Shown one piece after another: positions 35,931-43,271 of a stretch of 64,000 nucleotides of DNA (position 1 is the stretch's first letter; the number at the start of each line of letters is the position of its first letter). This DNA is from Streptomyces fumanus (GTDB lineage Bacteria > Actinomycetota > Actinomycetes > Streptomycetales > Streptomycetaceae). The stretch spans positions 248,001 through 312,000 of the forward strand of contig NZ_BNBI01000003.1 in assembly GCF_014655295.1 (NCBI RefSeq), in the 5' to 3' direction. The position numbers and the translations under genes were made by a program. The notes under the pieces were generated by a model that was not told where the DNA came from, searched no databases, and saw only the letters and a program-made list of their open reading frames with translations.

Positions 35931-36097
35931 TGCCTGCGGCTGCCGGGCTGTCGCTGGTCTGTGTGCCGTTCGCGGGCAGCGGGGCCTCCCTGCCGCGAGC
36001 CGACATGGCGATACACGGCAACTGCGGCCCCACGTCCCGCCCGCCGCTGGACGTGATGGTCACCGCGCTGCGCGACGGCGAGGGTACACACTCCTGA
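35930..36097 (+). pseudogene. Truncated type II thioesterase remnant coupled to the MbtH gene
   Basis: The frame opens with ATG sharing one base with the MbtH stop (TGATG) and ends after 55 codons. LSLVCVPFAGSGASLPR matches the first beta strand and oxyanion region of type II thioesterases (pattern CxPxAGGxAxxFR). After that the match stops, and the region from PLDVMVTALRDGEG to the stop may derive from the C-terminal part, which suggests an internal deletion. The GxSxG nucleophile motif is absent, so it cannot be active. An intact thioesterase is encoded at 54919-55710. Confidence 0.55.
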
Positions 36098-36400
36098 CAG
36101 CCGATCAGCGCGGGCTGTCGGACGTACACCGCGGGGCGTTCCGCTAGGCCGATCTGCCGAGCGCCCACCTGTAATGGCGCTTATCCGATGCGCTGGCTGG
36201 CCGGGGGGCCAGCACCCAATGAGCGAAGCATCTTTGGCGACGCACAGCCGCCGCTCAGGCATCACTCACCCTGCGACAGCTCGACCCGAAAACCCGGATG
36301 CCTGCCTGACGCTCCAGGGCCTGCCGAGGCGGGGGGCCTGCACCTGCAGGTTGGTTCAGGGCGACACGACCCTCACCCACACGCATCCGGCTCAACTGGC
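36098..36400. other. Spacer between the MbtH/thioesterase remnant and the convergent RiPP operon
   Basis: About 300 bases with no gene. It contains the 3' end of the minus-strand response-regulator transcript and the tail of the broken thioesterase. A 10-bp palindrome (ACCTGCAGGT) is the only symmetric element noticed. No clear terminator stem was found. Confidence 0.4.
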
Positions 36401-37156
36401 TCAGCCGAAATTCTTTCCGCGGTCTCCGTTACTCGCTTTTTCTGTTCGCAGGGAGTCTCTGACGCTGCGCGATTCACGCTCCGGGCTCGATATGAAGCCG
36501 AGGCGGTAGGCAAACAACGCCACCTCCACTCTGTTCCTCAAGCCGAGTTTGGTCATGATACGGGAAACGTAGGATTTTACCGTATTCTCGGACATGTCGA
36601 GTTTTCGGGAGATTTCTCGGTTCGAGAGACCGCTGCCGATATATGCGGTCACCTGCAACTCGCGCTCATTCAGCTCCGCGAGTTCTTCCGGCGGCGACGT
36701 GGGGTCATGGACGGGCAGAAAAGTGTACCTCTCGAAGAGCTGCCGTAAGAGCGCCGGGTCCAGGAAGGCATCGCCCTCAGCCGCAGCGGTAACGGCTGTC
36801 CTGAGCACCCATGCCTGTGAGTTCTTGAACACGCACCCCCGAGCGCCGGCCCGCATCGACTGGACGGCTGCATCTTCGGAGAATCCGTCCACCATGACGA
36901 TCACTGCGCCGTGCTGTCCCCGTCCCGTGCGTGTCCGGCTGAGTGAAAGCAAGTCGCGCGTCAGGCTGCCGTAGTCGACGAGTGCAACATGCGGTTTCTC
37001 TTCCGTAACGGCATCCAGCAGTTCCTCACCGGTCTGAGCTTCAGCCACGATGCTGATGTGGTCCTCGCGCTCCAGGAGGGCCCTTATCCCGATCCGCGCG
37101 AATTCATGCGGATCGGCGATGACAACACGAATCGGACTGAGTGAATTCCATTCCAT
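36401..37156 (-). CDS. LuxR-family (NarL-type) response regulator, atypical receiver
   Basis: A 251-residue protein if translation starts at the ATG at 37156, just before the receiver domain (SPIRVVIADPHEFARIGIRALLE). The frame is open to 37321. In the receiver, the usual acidic pair is ADPHE instead of ADDHP, the phospho-acceptor is in ALVDYGS, and the conserved Lys is in CVFKNSQ. The C-terminal helix-turn-helix is LNERELQVTAYIGSGLSNREISRKLDMSENTVKSYVSRI. An in-frame TTA codon at 36748-36746 suggests bldA dependence. It is the last gene of the RiPP operon, and no histidine kinase is nearby. Confidence 0.85.
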   Translation of the reverse strand: MEWNSLSPIRVVIADPHEFARIGIRALLEREDHISIVAEAQTGEELLDAVTEEKPHVALVDYGSLTRDLLSLSRTRTGRGQHGAVIVMVDGFSEDAAVQSMRAGARGCVFKNSQAWVLRTAVTAAAEGDAFLDPALLRQLFERYTFLPVHDPTSPPEELAELNERELQVTAYIGSGLSNREISRKLDMSENTVKSYVSRIMTKLGLRNRVEVALFAYRLGFISSPERESRSVRDSLRTEKASNGDRGKNFG

Positions 37157-37307
37157 TGATCGCCGCTCAAGCATGTATAGAGGCAACTTTCTGGCGGTCG
37201 ATGTCTCCATTGCTTTTTGTAACGGCAGCTCTTGATGGGCCACCGGAACTGGCCCACACAACGCGAGACGATCGCGTGCCGAGCCCTGACGCCGCGTGAC
37301 AGTAATG

Positions 37308-38060
37308 TCAGGTGAACTCATGCAGCGGGTTTTTCAGTACGATGTCCGGATCCTTCTCGAGTGATTCGGTTACCACTCGGTAGTACATCGTCTTCCGCCA
37401 AGCCGTCTCTGGCGTTGCCGGAATGGCGCGCCCGGAAGTGTGAGCAAGAAGGTAGTGGGAGAACACTACGCTGCCTGCGGCTCCTCTTACCTCAACAGGC
37501 TCCCCCAGGGGCACATCCCGCGGATACGGTGCACTTCCAGCAGGATAGTTGTACACAGCCCGCACCCCATGCACTGCCAGGTGATCGCCGAGGATCAGAT
37601 GGGATCCGGGCCACACGACCAGGTTGCCCATACCCGTACCTCTGAAGTCGGTCAACCAAATACCGACCTGAATTGAAAAGGGTACAGGCTTCGCCTCCCG
37701 ATTAGGGTCGAGCCCGTCAATGTGCGGATAATGAGCAGGGACGTCCAAAGTGTGCGGTACGGTCGTAATGAGCTGTGGCGGCGGTGGAAAAAGGGAAAAG
37801 AACTCGGGGCCGAGGAGCTGATCCACCAGGCTCTTGATGCCCACAGCCCGATAGAACTCGATAAAGGCATCCCCCCGCCGCCCGCAGGGCGGATTGAAGC
37901 TGTGGCTTCCTATATAGGATTCCGGGACGGGATTCTCCCTCAGTTCGTCATCGAACAGTTCAATACCCCGCCGCAGATGTTCACCGGTTACGACATCAGG
38001 AACTACAACGAACCCGTTTGCCAGGAATGACTTCCTCATACTGTCGGTAATGTGCACCAT
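37308..38060 (-). CDS. PhyH-family Fe(II)/2-oxoglutarate dioxygenase
   Basis: A 250-residue protein. AGGAGA lies 8 bases upstream of the ATG. The iron ligands are HID (His113, Asp115) and the distal His207 in HYLLAHTSGR, and Arg222 or Arg228 is placed to bind 2-oxoglutarate. GNLVVWPGSH is the typical PhyH loop. Such enzymes hydroxylate or halogenate peptides and small molecules. In this operon it probably hydroxylates the modified precursor peptide or a residue in it. It lies between the exporter and the response regulator. Confidence 0.85.
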   Translation of the reverse strand: MVHITDSMRKSFLANGFVVVPDVVTGEHLRRGIELFDDELRENPVPESYIGSHSFNPPCGRRGDAFIEFYRAVGIKSLVDQLLGPEFFSLFPPPPQLITTVPHTLDVPAHYPHIDGLDPNREAKPVPFSIQVGIWLTDFRGTGMGNLVVWPGSHLILGDHLAVHGVRAVYNYPAGSAPYPRDVPLGEPVEVRGAAGSVVFSHYLLAHTSGRAIPATPETAWRKTMYYRVVTESLEKDPDIVLKNPLHEFT

Positions 38061-38216
38061 GCGAAGGCTCTCCTGTTCCCGACCTGGACAGTACGTTTCG
38101 TTTCACGCTCAACAGTTCCGGCAGCCGATCCTTGCGAGTGGCGCCCATGGTGGGCCCCGCTGCACTTCCCTGCATCGTCAAGTCCGCCGCGGCTCGCGGC
38201 TGAAGGGCAGGTCACG

Positions 38217-40190
38217 TCAGTGACCGCGGGCTTCGAGCGGATCTGTGTCCGTCCTTCGCGTAGCGCCGGCCGCCCGGTCGAACTGGGCGGCCTGGATCTC
38301 GTACAGGCCCCGGAAGTACCCCTGAGGCCGACCCAGCAGCTCCCCTGGCGTGCCGGATTCGACCAGGCGGCCCTGGTCGAGCACGTGTACATGATCTGCG
38401 TGGCGCACTGACGCCATTCGATGAGTGATCAGGATGACGGTCTGTCCTCCCGCTGCCAGTTCTCGGATCTGGTCGAACACCCGTTGTTCTTCACGGGCGT
38501 CAAGGGCGGCGGTAGGTTCGTCGACGATGAGGACCGGTGCGTCCCGGTAGTGGGCTCGGGCGATGCCCAGGCGCTGCCACTGGCCGCCGCTCAGTTGGTG
38601 GCCTCCCTGATACCCGCGGGCCAGCAGAGTTTCCCAACCCTTGGGGAGACCCGCGATCACAGGGCTTGCCCCCGCCCGGTCGGCGGCAGCGTTGAGCCGG
38701 CTCTCGCCGCCGGAGACGCTTGCGTCGCCGATGACTACGTTGACGCGAGCGGTGAAGGGCCAGCGCTTGAAGTCCTGGGCCACCATCGCGATCCGGCTGA
38801 ACACCTGCTGCCGATCGGCCCGGCAGGTGGGCACACTGTCCCAGAAGACGCTGCCTGTGTCCGGCAGGTAAAGCCCGGCAATCAGTTTCACCAGGGTGGA
38901 CTTGCCTGAACCGTTCTCACCGACCAGGGCGGTGATCCGCCCTGTCGGGATAGTGAGGGACACGTCGTCAAGAGCCGGGCGTGCCTGCGGATCGGTCCCG
39001 GGATAGCGGAAGGTCACCTGGTCGAATCTGATGTGACGGGGGTGTTTCGGCACATCCAGGCCGCCGACCGGTATCGCCCAGTCGGCGGCGTGAACACGCA
39101 GGCGTTCGAGGTCGCCGACGAACAGGCTCTCGTCGTAGAGACTGTTGATCGACTGCACCATACGGCCGAGGCCGGCTGTGGTGGTGCGTAGGGCGAGCAC
39201 GGCGGTGCCCACCACCGACAGTGCCATAGCGCCGAACCAAGCAAGGGCACCCAAGGTGACATAGGCGGTGGCGGAGGCCAGCCCGGTCAAAGCCGCCGCC
39301 CACAACCCGGTGCGCGCGTCCAGAGTGGCCAACCGGGTCTGTTCGGCCTCGGAGCTGGCGGACATGTTACGGAAGTGCTTGAGCAGGAAAGGCCCCACCT
39401 GGTGGACGCGAATCTCCGGCGCGGCTTCCACGGCAGTGAGTTCGGTGCTGAGAAGACGGCCGGCGCGCGTGTGCTGCACCCAGGTACGGAAGCTCTCGTA
39501 CCGCCGGCGGGCGGTGATCAGCGTCCCCCACATGCGTGGCACGGCCATCAGAGCCAGCAACGGCAGCAGGACCGGGTGCAGCACAGTCAGTACGCTCGCG
39601 GCGGCGACCATGGAGAGCAGCGTGGTGATTGCACTCGTGCAGTGGCTCACCATCCGACGGGCGGCGTTCGCCCCGTACTGGGCGGTGTCGAGAAGCCGCC
39701 GGAACCCGTCGTCTTCGAGCGCGGCCAATTCCACCTGAGCGGCACACGCCAGATACTGCTCGGTGGCGACCCGTTCCACCTTGGGTTCGAGTCGCCCTGA
39801 GCCGTAGGTCGAGGCCGCGGCAAGCACAGCGCCCAGTACGGCGGTGACGGCGACCAGAATGAGTGGCGGAAGGGCCTGACGGAGGCGGTCGGTCACGTCG
39901 GCCTCGGCCAGTACAGATGCGAGAGAAGCGTTGACCGCGATCAGGCCGATGGCCTGCACGAGCCCGCGTCCGATCTCCGCTCCGGCGACTACCCGCACCG
40001 CTGCCCGGTCAGCTTCTCGCGCGAACCGGATGGTGGTGCGGACGATCGGAGGCAGGGATCGCACCACCGACCACAGGCCGAGCCGGGCGAAGGCGCCGCC
40101 GTGAGTGCTCGAACCGTCGACGTAGAGCAGAGGGCCGCCGAATAGAAAATACTCGGAAGAGGAAGTTCCGGGCTTTTTGTGGATCCGCAC
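38217..40190 (-). CDS. ABC exporter, fused permease and ATPase
   Basis: A 657-residue half-transporter. Residues about 40-400 form the membrane domain with hydrophobic helices. The ATPase has Walker A GENGSGKST, signature LSGGQWQRLGIAR, Walker B VLIVDEPTAALD and the H-loop ITHR. There is no C39 peptidase domain, so if a leader is removed another protease must do it. The protein is of the type used for RiPP and lantibiotic export. It follows the ATP-grasp gene by 54 bases, consistent with export of the finished peptide. Confidence 0.88.
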   Translation of the reverse strand: MRIHKKPGTSSSEYFLFGGPLLYVDGSSTHGGAFARLGLWSVVRSLPPIVRTTIRFAREADRAAVRVVAGAEIGRGLVQAIGLIAVNASLASVLAEADVTDRLRQALPPLILVAVTAVLGAVLAAASTYGSGRLEPKVERVATEQYLACAAQVELAALEDDGFRRLLDTAQYGANAARRMVSHCTSAITTLLSMVAAASVLTVLHPVLLPLLALMAVPRMWGTLITARRRYESFRTWVQHTRAGRLLSTELTAVEAAPEIRVHQVGPFLLKHFRNMSASSEAEQTRLATLDARTGLWAAALTGLASATAYVTLGALAWFGAMALSVVGTAVLALRTTTAGLGRMVQSINSLYDESLFVGDLERLRVHAADWAIPVGGLDVPKHPRHIRFDQVTFRYPGTDPQARPALDDVSLTIPTGRITALVGENGSGKSTLVKLIAGLYLPDTGSVFWDSVPTCRADRQQVFSRIAMVAQDFKRWPFTARVNVVIGDASVSGGESRLNAAADRAGASPVIAGLPKGWETLLARGYQGGHQLSGGQWQRLGIARAHYRDAPVLIVDEPTAALDAREEQRVFDQIRELAAGGQTVILITHRMASVRHADHVHVLDQGRLVESGTPGELLGRPQGYFRGLYEIQAAQFDRAAGATRRTDTDPLEARGH

Positions 40191-40244
40191 GGCTACCTCG
40201 TTGCGTCAGGTGGAGAGGTGAGTGAAGCAGCTAGGGGACCTCCA

Positions 40245-41258
40245 TCAGGAGTTCCGCGCCATGATGTCGACGAAGCTCTGCATCAGGCGTAGTTGCGGCA
40301 CCCATTCCTGGACGAACAACCACTGACCATTCGGGTTCACTTCGAGAAAAATGTGCTCGTCGTCGGGTGTGACGATGAAGTCGAATGCCCCGAAGCGCAG
40401 GCCGAAGTCATCCAGCATCTTGAGACACGCGTTCGCTATGGAATCGGGGAGTTCGCCCACGGTCGCGTGCGGCAACGAGTCCTGCCGGCGCCAGTCGAAG
40501 CGGGTGAGATCACTTTTCTGGGACTCGATTTTGCAGGTAAAAATCTGGTCCTCGAACACGGTGACTCGCAACTCGTGCTTCTTCTCTACGAACTCCTGGA
40601 ACATGCAGGCACTCTCCCGCACGCTGTCGACGTGCTTCATGTCCTCGTCGGTGAACGGCCGGACGAGAGGCAGTCCGGGTACAAAAGTCTCGGGCGTGTA
40701 CTCGTCCTCCACCTCGCCGGGCAGCAGGAATGGCCCAGTCATCGACTTGAATACGATCTTCTGGGAGCACTCGTCATAGAAGTTCCGCACGTCGTCGGGG
40801 TTGTTGGTGATGATGGTCTTCGGCGAAGTGAGCCCGAGATCGGCGCCCTTGACCATCTGCACCATCTTGTTGGCGGCTCGACGAATGTTGTGCGGGTTAC
40901 TCATCCAATAGATGTCGGGATTACTGAGAAGCAACTCCCACATTCCCCGCATGGCGTACTCACTCTCCCGCCTGGCGTACGGGTACTGAACCCGGGAAAG
41001 TGACTTGGACGGGCGGGAGGTGTAGGGTTTCCGCCACCAAACGGCCTTGATGTCTTCGAGGTCGATCGTTCCGCCCTCGGTGTGCAGCCTGGTGGACCAC
41101 TTTCCCTTACGGAACACCGACTCGATCTGCGCGCGCTGTGGAATGTCCTCAGGATAGAAGAAAACCGACTCCCGGCCCTTCCTGCGAAGGATTTCCGCCG
41201 CAGCGTAGGCTGTCGTGTCCCATCGGGCCGTGACGATCAGGATCGTTGCGTTTCCCAT
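40245..41258 (-). CDS. ATP-grasp ligase, graspetide (MvdC/MvdD-type) peptide maturase
   Basis: A 337-residue protein. AGGAA precedes the ATG. The VWWRKP motif near residue 73 and NIRRAANKMVQMVKGADLGLTSPKT near 123-147 are typical of microviridin-type ATP-grasp enzymes. FGAFDFIVTPDDEHIFLEVNPNGQWLF holds the metal-binding Asp, Glu and Asn of the ATP-grasp fold. These cytoplasmic enzymes make ester or amide cross-links between Ser/Thr/Lys side chains and Asp/Glu side chains of a precursor. The precursor gene immediately upstream is rich in exactly Thr, Ser, Asp and Glu. This supports the assignment. Confidence 0.88.
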   Translation of the reverse strand: MGNATILIVTARWDTTAYAAAEILRRKGRESVFFYPEDIPQRAQIESVFRKGKWSTRLHTEGGTIDLEDIKAVWWRKPYTSRPSKSLSRVQYPYARRESEYAMRGMWELLLSNPDIYWMSNPHNIRRAANKMVQMVKGADLGLTSPKTIITNNPDDVRNFYDECSQKIVFKSMTGPFLLPGEVEDEYTPETFVPGLPLVRPFTDEDMKHVDSVRESACMFQEFVEKKHELRVTVFEDQIFTCKIESQKSDLTRFDWRRQDSLPHATVGELPDSIANACLKMLDDFGLRFGAFDFIVTPDDEHIFLEVNPNGQWLFVQEWVPQLRLMQSFVDIMARNS

Positions 41259-41304
41259 AGAATTTTCCTTATCTCTTCGTCGACATACATGGCTGCCGGA
41301 ATGC

Positions 41305-41349
41305 GAATCGGGGCGAGCCGCCGGACGCTACGGAGACCCGCCCCGATTC
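41305..41349 (-). terminator. Hairpin between precursor gene and ATP-grasp gene (attenuator candidate)
   Basis: GAATCGGGGCG at 41305-41315 and CGCCCCGATTC at 41339-41349 are perfect inverted repeats of 11 bp with a 23-base loop. The hairpin lies in the 170-base gap after the precursor stop and before the ATP-grasp start. RiPP operons often use partial termination here to make more precursor than enzyme. No T-tract follows, so it could instead protect the 3' end of the precursor message. Confidence 0.6.
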
Positions 41350-41427
41350 AGTAGACCTCTAAATGCCGCACACGGCGGAATCACCGGGTGCACGAGGTCG
41401 CGTCAGGATGTGTCCCGGACGCCTACA

Positions 41428-41700
41428 TCACTCGTCGTCCCACTGCCACTCGGTGTCGCTGTCCGTGTCAGGAATCGTGTTGGTGCTCGAAGGGCCCGTG
41501 CTCGTCCCCGTGTTGGTCTGGGTGGACATGCCGACCGTTACGAAGCTCTCCTTCGGCTCCGGGTCCACGAGGTACTCGATGAGCTGGTCGAGCTGGCGCC
41601 GCGCGTCCGGGTCTGCGAGGACGTCCATGGTGCCGTTGATCGGCTCTACTTCACTCAGCAGATGGCCGGCCATGACCTGCGGTGTGGTTGCGGTTGTCAT
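41428..41700 (-). CDS. RiPP precursor peptide, graspetide-like, Thr/Ser/Asp/Glu-rich core
   Basis: A 90-residue peptide with AAGGAG 5 bases upstream of the ATG. Residues 1-52 form a leader with an amphipathic helix (DARRQLDQLIEYLVDPE, 32-48) likely to be bound by the ATP-grasp enzyme. Residues 59-90 look like the core: nine Thr and five Ser in the first part (STQTNTGTSTGPSSTNT) followed by a DTDSDTEWQWDDE tail with seven acidic residues and two Trp. There is no Cys or Lys in the core. The hydroxyl-then-acid order is what an ester-forming ATP-grasp enzyme needs. The leader/core boundary is a guess. Confidence 0.82.
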   Translation of the reverse strand: MTTATTPQVMAGHLLSEVEPINGTMDVLADPDARRQLDQLIEYLVDPEPKESFVTVGMSTQTNTGTSTGPSSTNTIPDTDSDTEWQWDDE

Positions 41701-41783
41701 GAGTCTCCTTCTTCGCTTCTATGCTCTTGGATTCGGGCACATGCATTCTGGCTGATCTCGTTAGGCAGTCCCTTCGTCGCACT

Positions 41784-42062
41784 TCAGCCACCAGCTACGG
41801 CGGCCAGGATCATTACCGTGCTACCGGGCGCAACAGCGGAGTCCACTCGACTCGGGCTGCATATGTCTTCGCCGCTGACGTAGACACGGACGAAAGGTAA
41901 GGGCTGAAACTTCTCATCGACGATGCGCCCAATGAGGAGGGGAAACATGTCGTGCATGTTTTCCAGCACCTGCCGTATCGTTCCTGCAGGTACCGAGAAA
42001 TACCGTGCACCCCCAGTGAACTGCGCCAAAGACGAGGGTAGGGAGACATGGATTTCATCCAC
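41784..42062 (-). CDS. MoaD/ThiS-like ubiquitin-fold sulfur carrier
   Basis: A 92-residue protein. I start it at the GTG at 42062 because GAGGTGA lies 5 bases upstream; a GTG three codons earlier has no such site. The order of elements is that of MoaD: IHVSLPSSLAQFTGG, then a middle helix (IRQVLENMHDMF), VRVYVSGEDI, VAPGSTVMILAAVAGG. It ends in Gly-Gly, which in this family is adenylated and converted to a thiocarboxylate that donates sulfur. No ThiF/MoeB-type activating enzyme is in the window. It is placed directly after YcaO and before the precursor, so it probably feeds sulfur to the YcaO-TfuA pair. Confidence 0.82.
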   Translation of the reverse strand: MDEIHVSLPSSLAQFTGGARYFSVPAGTIRQVLENMHDMFPLLIGRIVDEKFQPLPFVRVYVSGEDICSPSRVDSAVAPGSTVMILAAVAGG

Positions 42063-42113
42063 GTTGATCACCTCGTATATGTACGTGATGGACGTCGCGT
42101 GAACGTCGCCCGC

Positions 42114-43271
42114 TCAGGCTGAGACCTCGGAGGGAATCAATCTTGGAATACTGTTCCCATATTTGTAATCGAGACCGGGGCAAACCACCCTGACCACTGA
42201 GAAGACATCAGGCTCAGTGGACATGTCGGCCACGATCGGCGGCATTCCTGTGAGCCTCTCGACCCGTCCGGCGACCTCTTGCAGTTCTGTGTCGAGGTCG
42301 TCGTGGAATGCGCCGTACCCCTCGGTCACCTCGGAGAAGGGCAGCCCTGTGACCGCAGACAGTGCGGGGTCAAGAAGATGAGGCGGTTGGTAGTCGGACG
42401 GCAGATTGTCCCGAGTGGTGGCGATTCTGGTGAGACGCGTCTGGGCCGCCTCGGTAATCGCACGGCTCATCGCGACCGTGACGTCCATATGAGCACCGGA
42501 ACCCGCCGCGACAAGCGGGTAGAGAGGGGACCAGATGAACGCTACAAAGACGGGAATCGACAGATCATTGCGGATCATGGCAACCTCGCACTGGGTGCCT
42601 GCACCCGCCAACTTGTCAAGCAGTGACACAAGGTGCGCATCGTGAACCGTGGACAGATCGATCGGTACCCGGGAGTCCACTCCGGTGGGGTTGAGGCCGG
42701 CTAACGCATGGCGTTCGACCACCTCGTAGATGCCGTGAAGGCACGCCTCCACGAAGGTGTTACCTGACGCGAGGCCGTTGGACGTTATCCTGAATATACG
42801 AGGTTCCCAGAAGCTGCTGCCAACGAACGACATGCGGAGCAACTGGACCGGAAGCGGCACTGGATCACCCCCCGTCACCGTTCGGCCGTGAGTCCAGCCG
42901 AGCCGCACGTGGTCGAGTGGCTGCTTGAAGGCCGGCACACTCAGGGCCCGCATGGGGTAGGGCAATGCGAGGTCGCGTGCAGTCGCTTCGAACTGAACAA
43001 AGTCAAAGTTCTCCGCATGCCATAGTTCAATCGATTCCATTGCTGCGGATATTCGGGCCAGGAGCGGGGTGGTTCCCTTTCCTTGGGAGGTGCCGTAAGT
43101 CTCCGACAGGGGACGAACCGCGACCATCACAGGAATACCGATATGATCCAAATGTGTCACGTCCGCGACACGGGTGATACCGAACCCCTTCAAAAGTGGT
43201 TCGATACGCGACCAGGTCTCTTCGGCCGTCATGGCGCGATGCGTACCACTGAGAACGATTTTCCTGGTCAT
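42114..43271 (-). CDS. YcaO-family ATP-dependent peptide backbone-activating enzyme
   Basis: A 385-residue protein. The start at 43271 overlaps the TfuA stop (ATGA); the frame is open further upstream, but that part is shadow. Motifs: SQGKGTTPLLARISAAMESIELWHAE (residues 62-87, with Glu79 and Glu82) and NGLASGNTFVEACLHGIYEVVERHAL (165-190, with Glu175, Glu183 and Glu186), the ATP/Mg-binding signatures. It ends SEVSA without the PxPxP tail of azoline-forming YcaOs. Paired with TfuA, such enzymes phosphorylate a backbone amide and replace oxygen by sulfur. A TTA codon is in frame at residue 190. Confidence 0.9.
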   Translation of the reverse strand: MTRKIVLSGTHRAMTAEETWSRIEPLLKGFGITRVADVTHLDHIGIPVMVAVRPLSETYGTSQGKGTTPLLARISAAMESIELWHAENFDFVQFEATARDLALPYPMRALSVPAFKQPLDHVRLGWTHGRTVTGGDPVPLPVQLLRMSFVGSSFWEPRIFRITSNGLASGNTFVEACLHGIYEVVERHALAGLNPTGVDSRVPIDLSTVHDAHLVSLLDKLAGAGTQCEVAMIRNDLSIPVFVAFIWSPLYPLVAAGSGAHMDVTVAMSRAITEAAQTRLTRIATTRDNLPSDYQPPHLLDPALSAVTGLPFSEVTEGYGAFHDDLDTELQEVAGRVERLTGMPPIVADMSTEPDVFSVVRVVCPGLDYKYGNSIPRLIPSEVSA

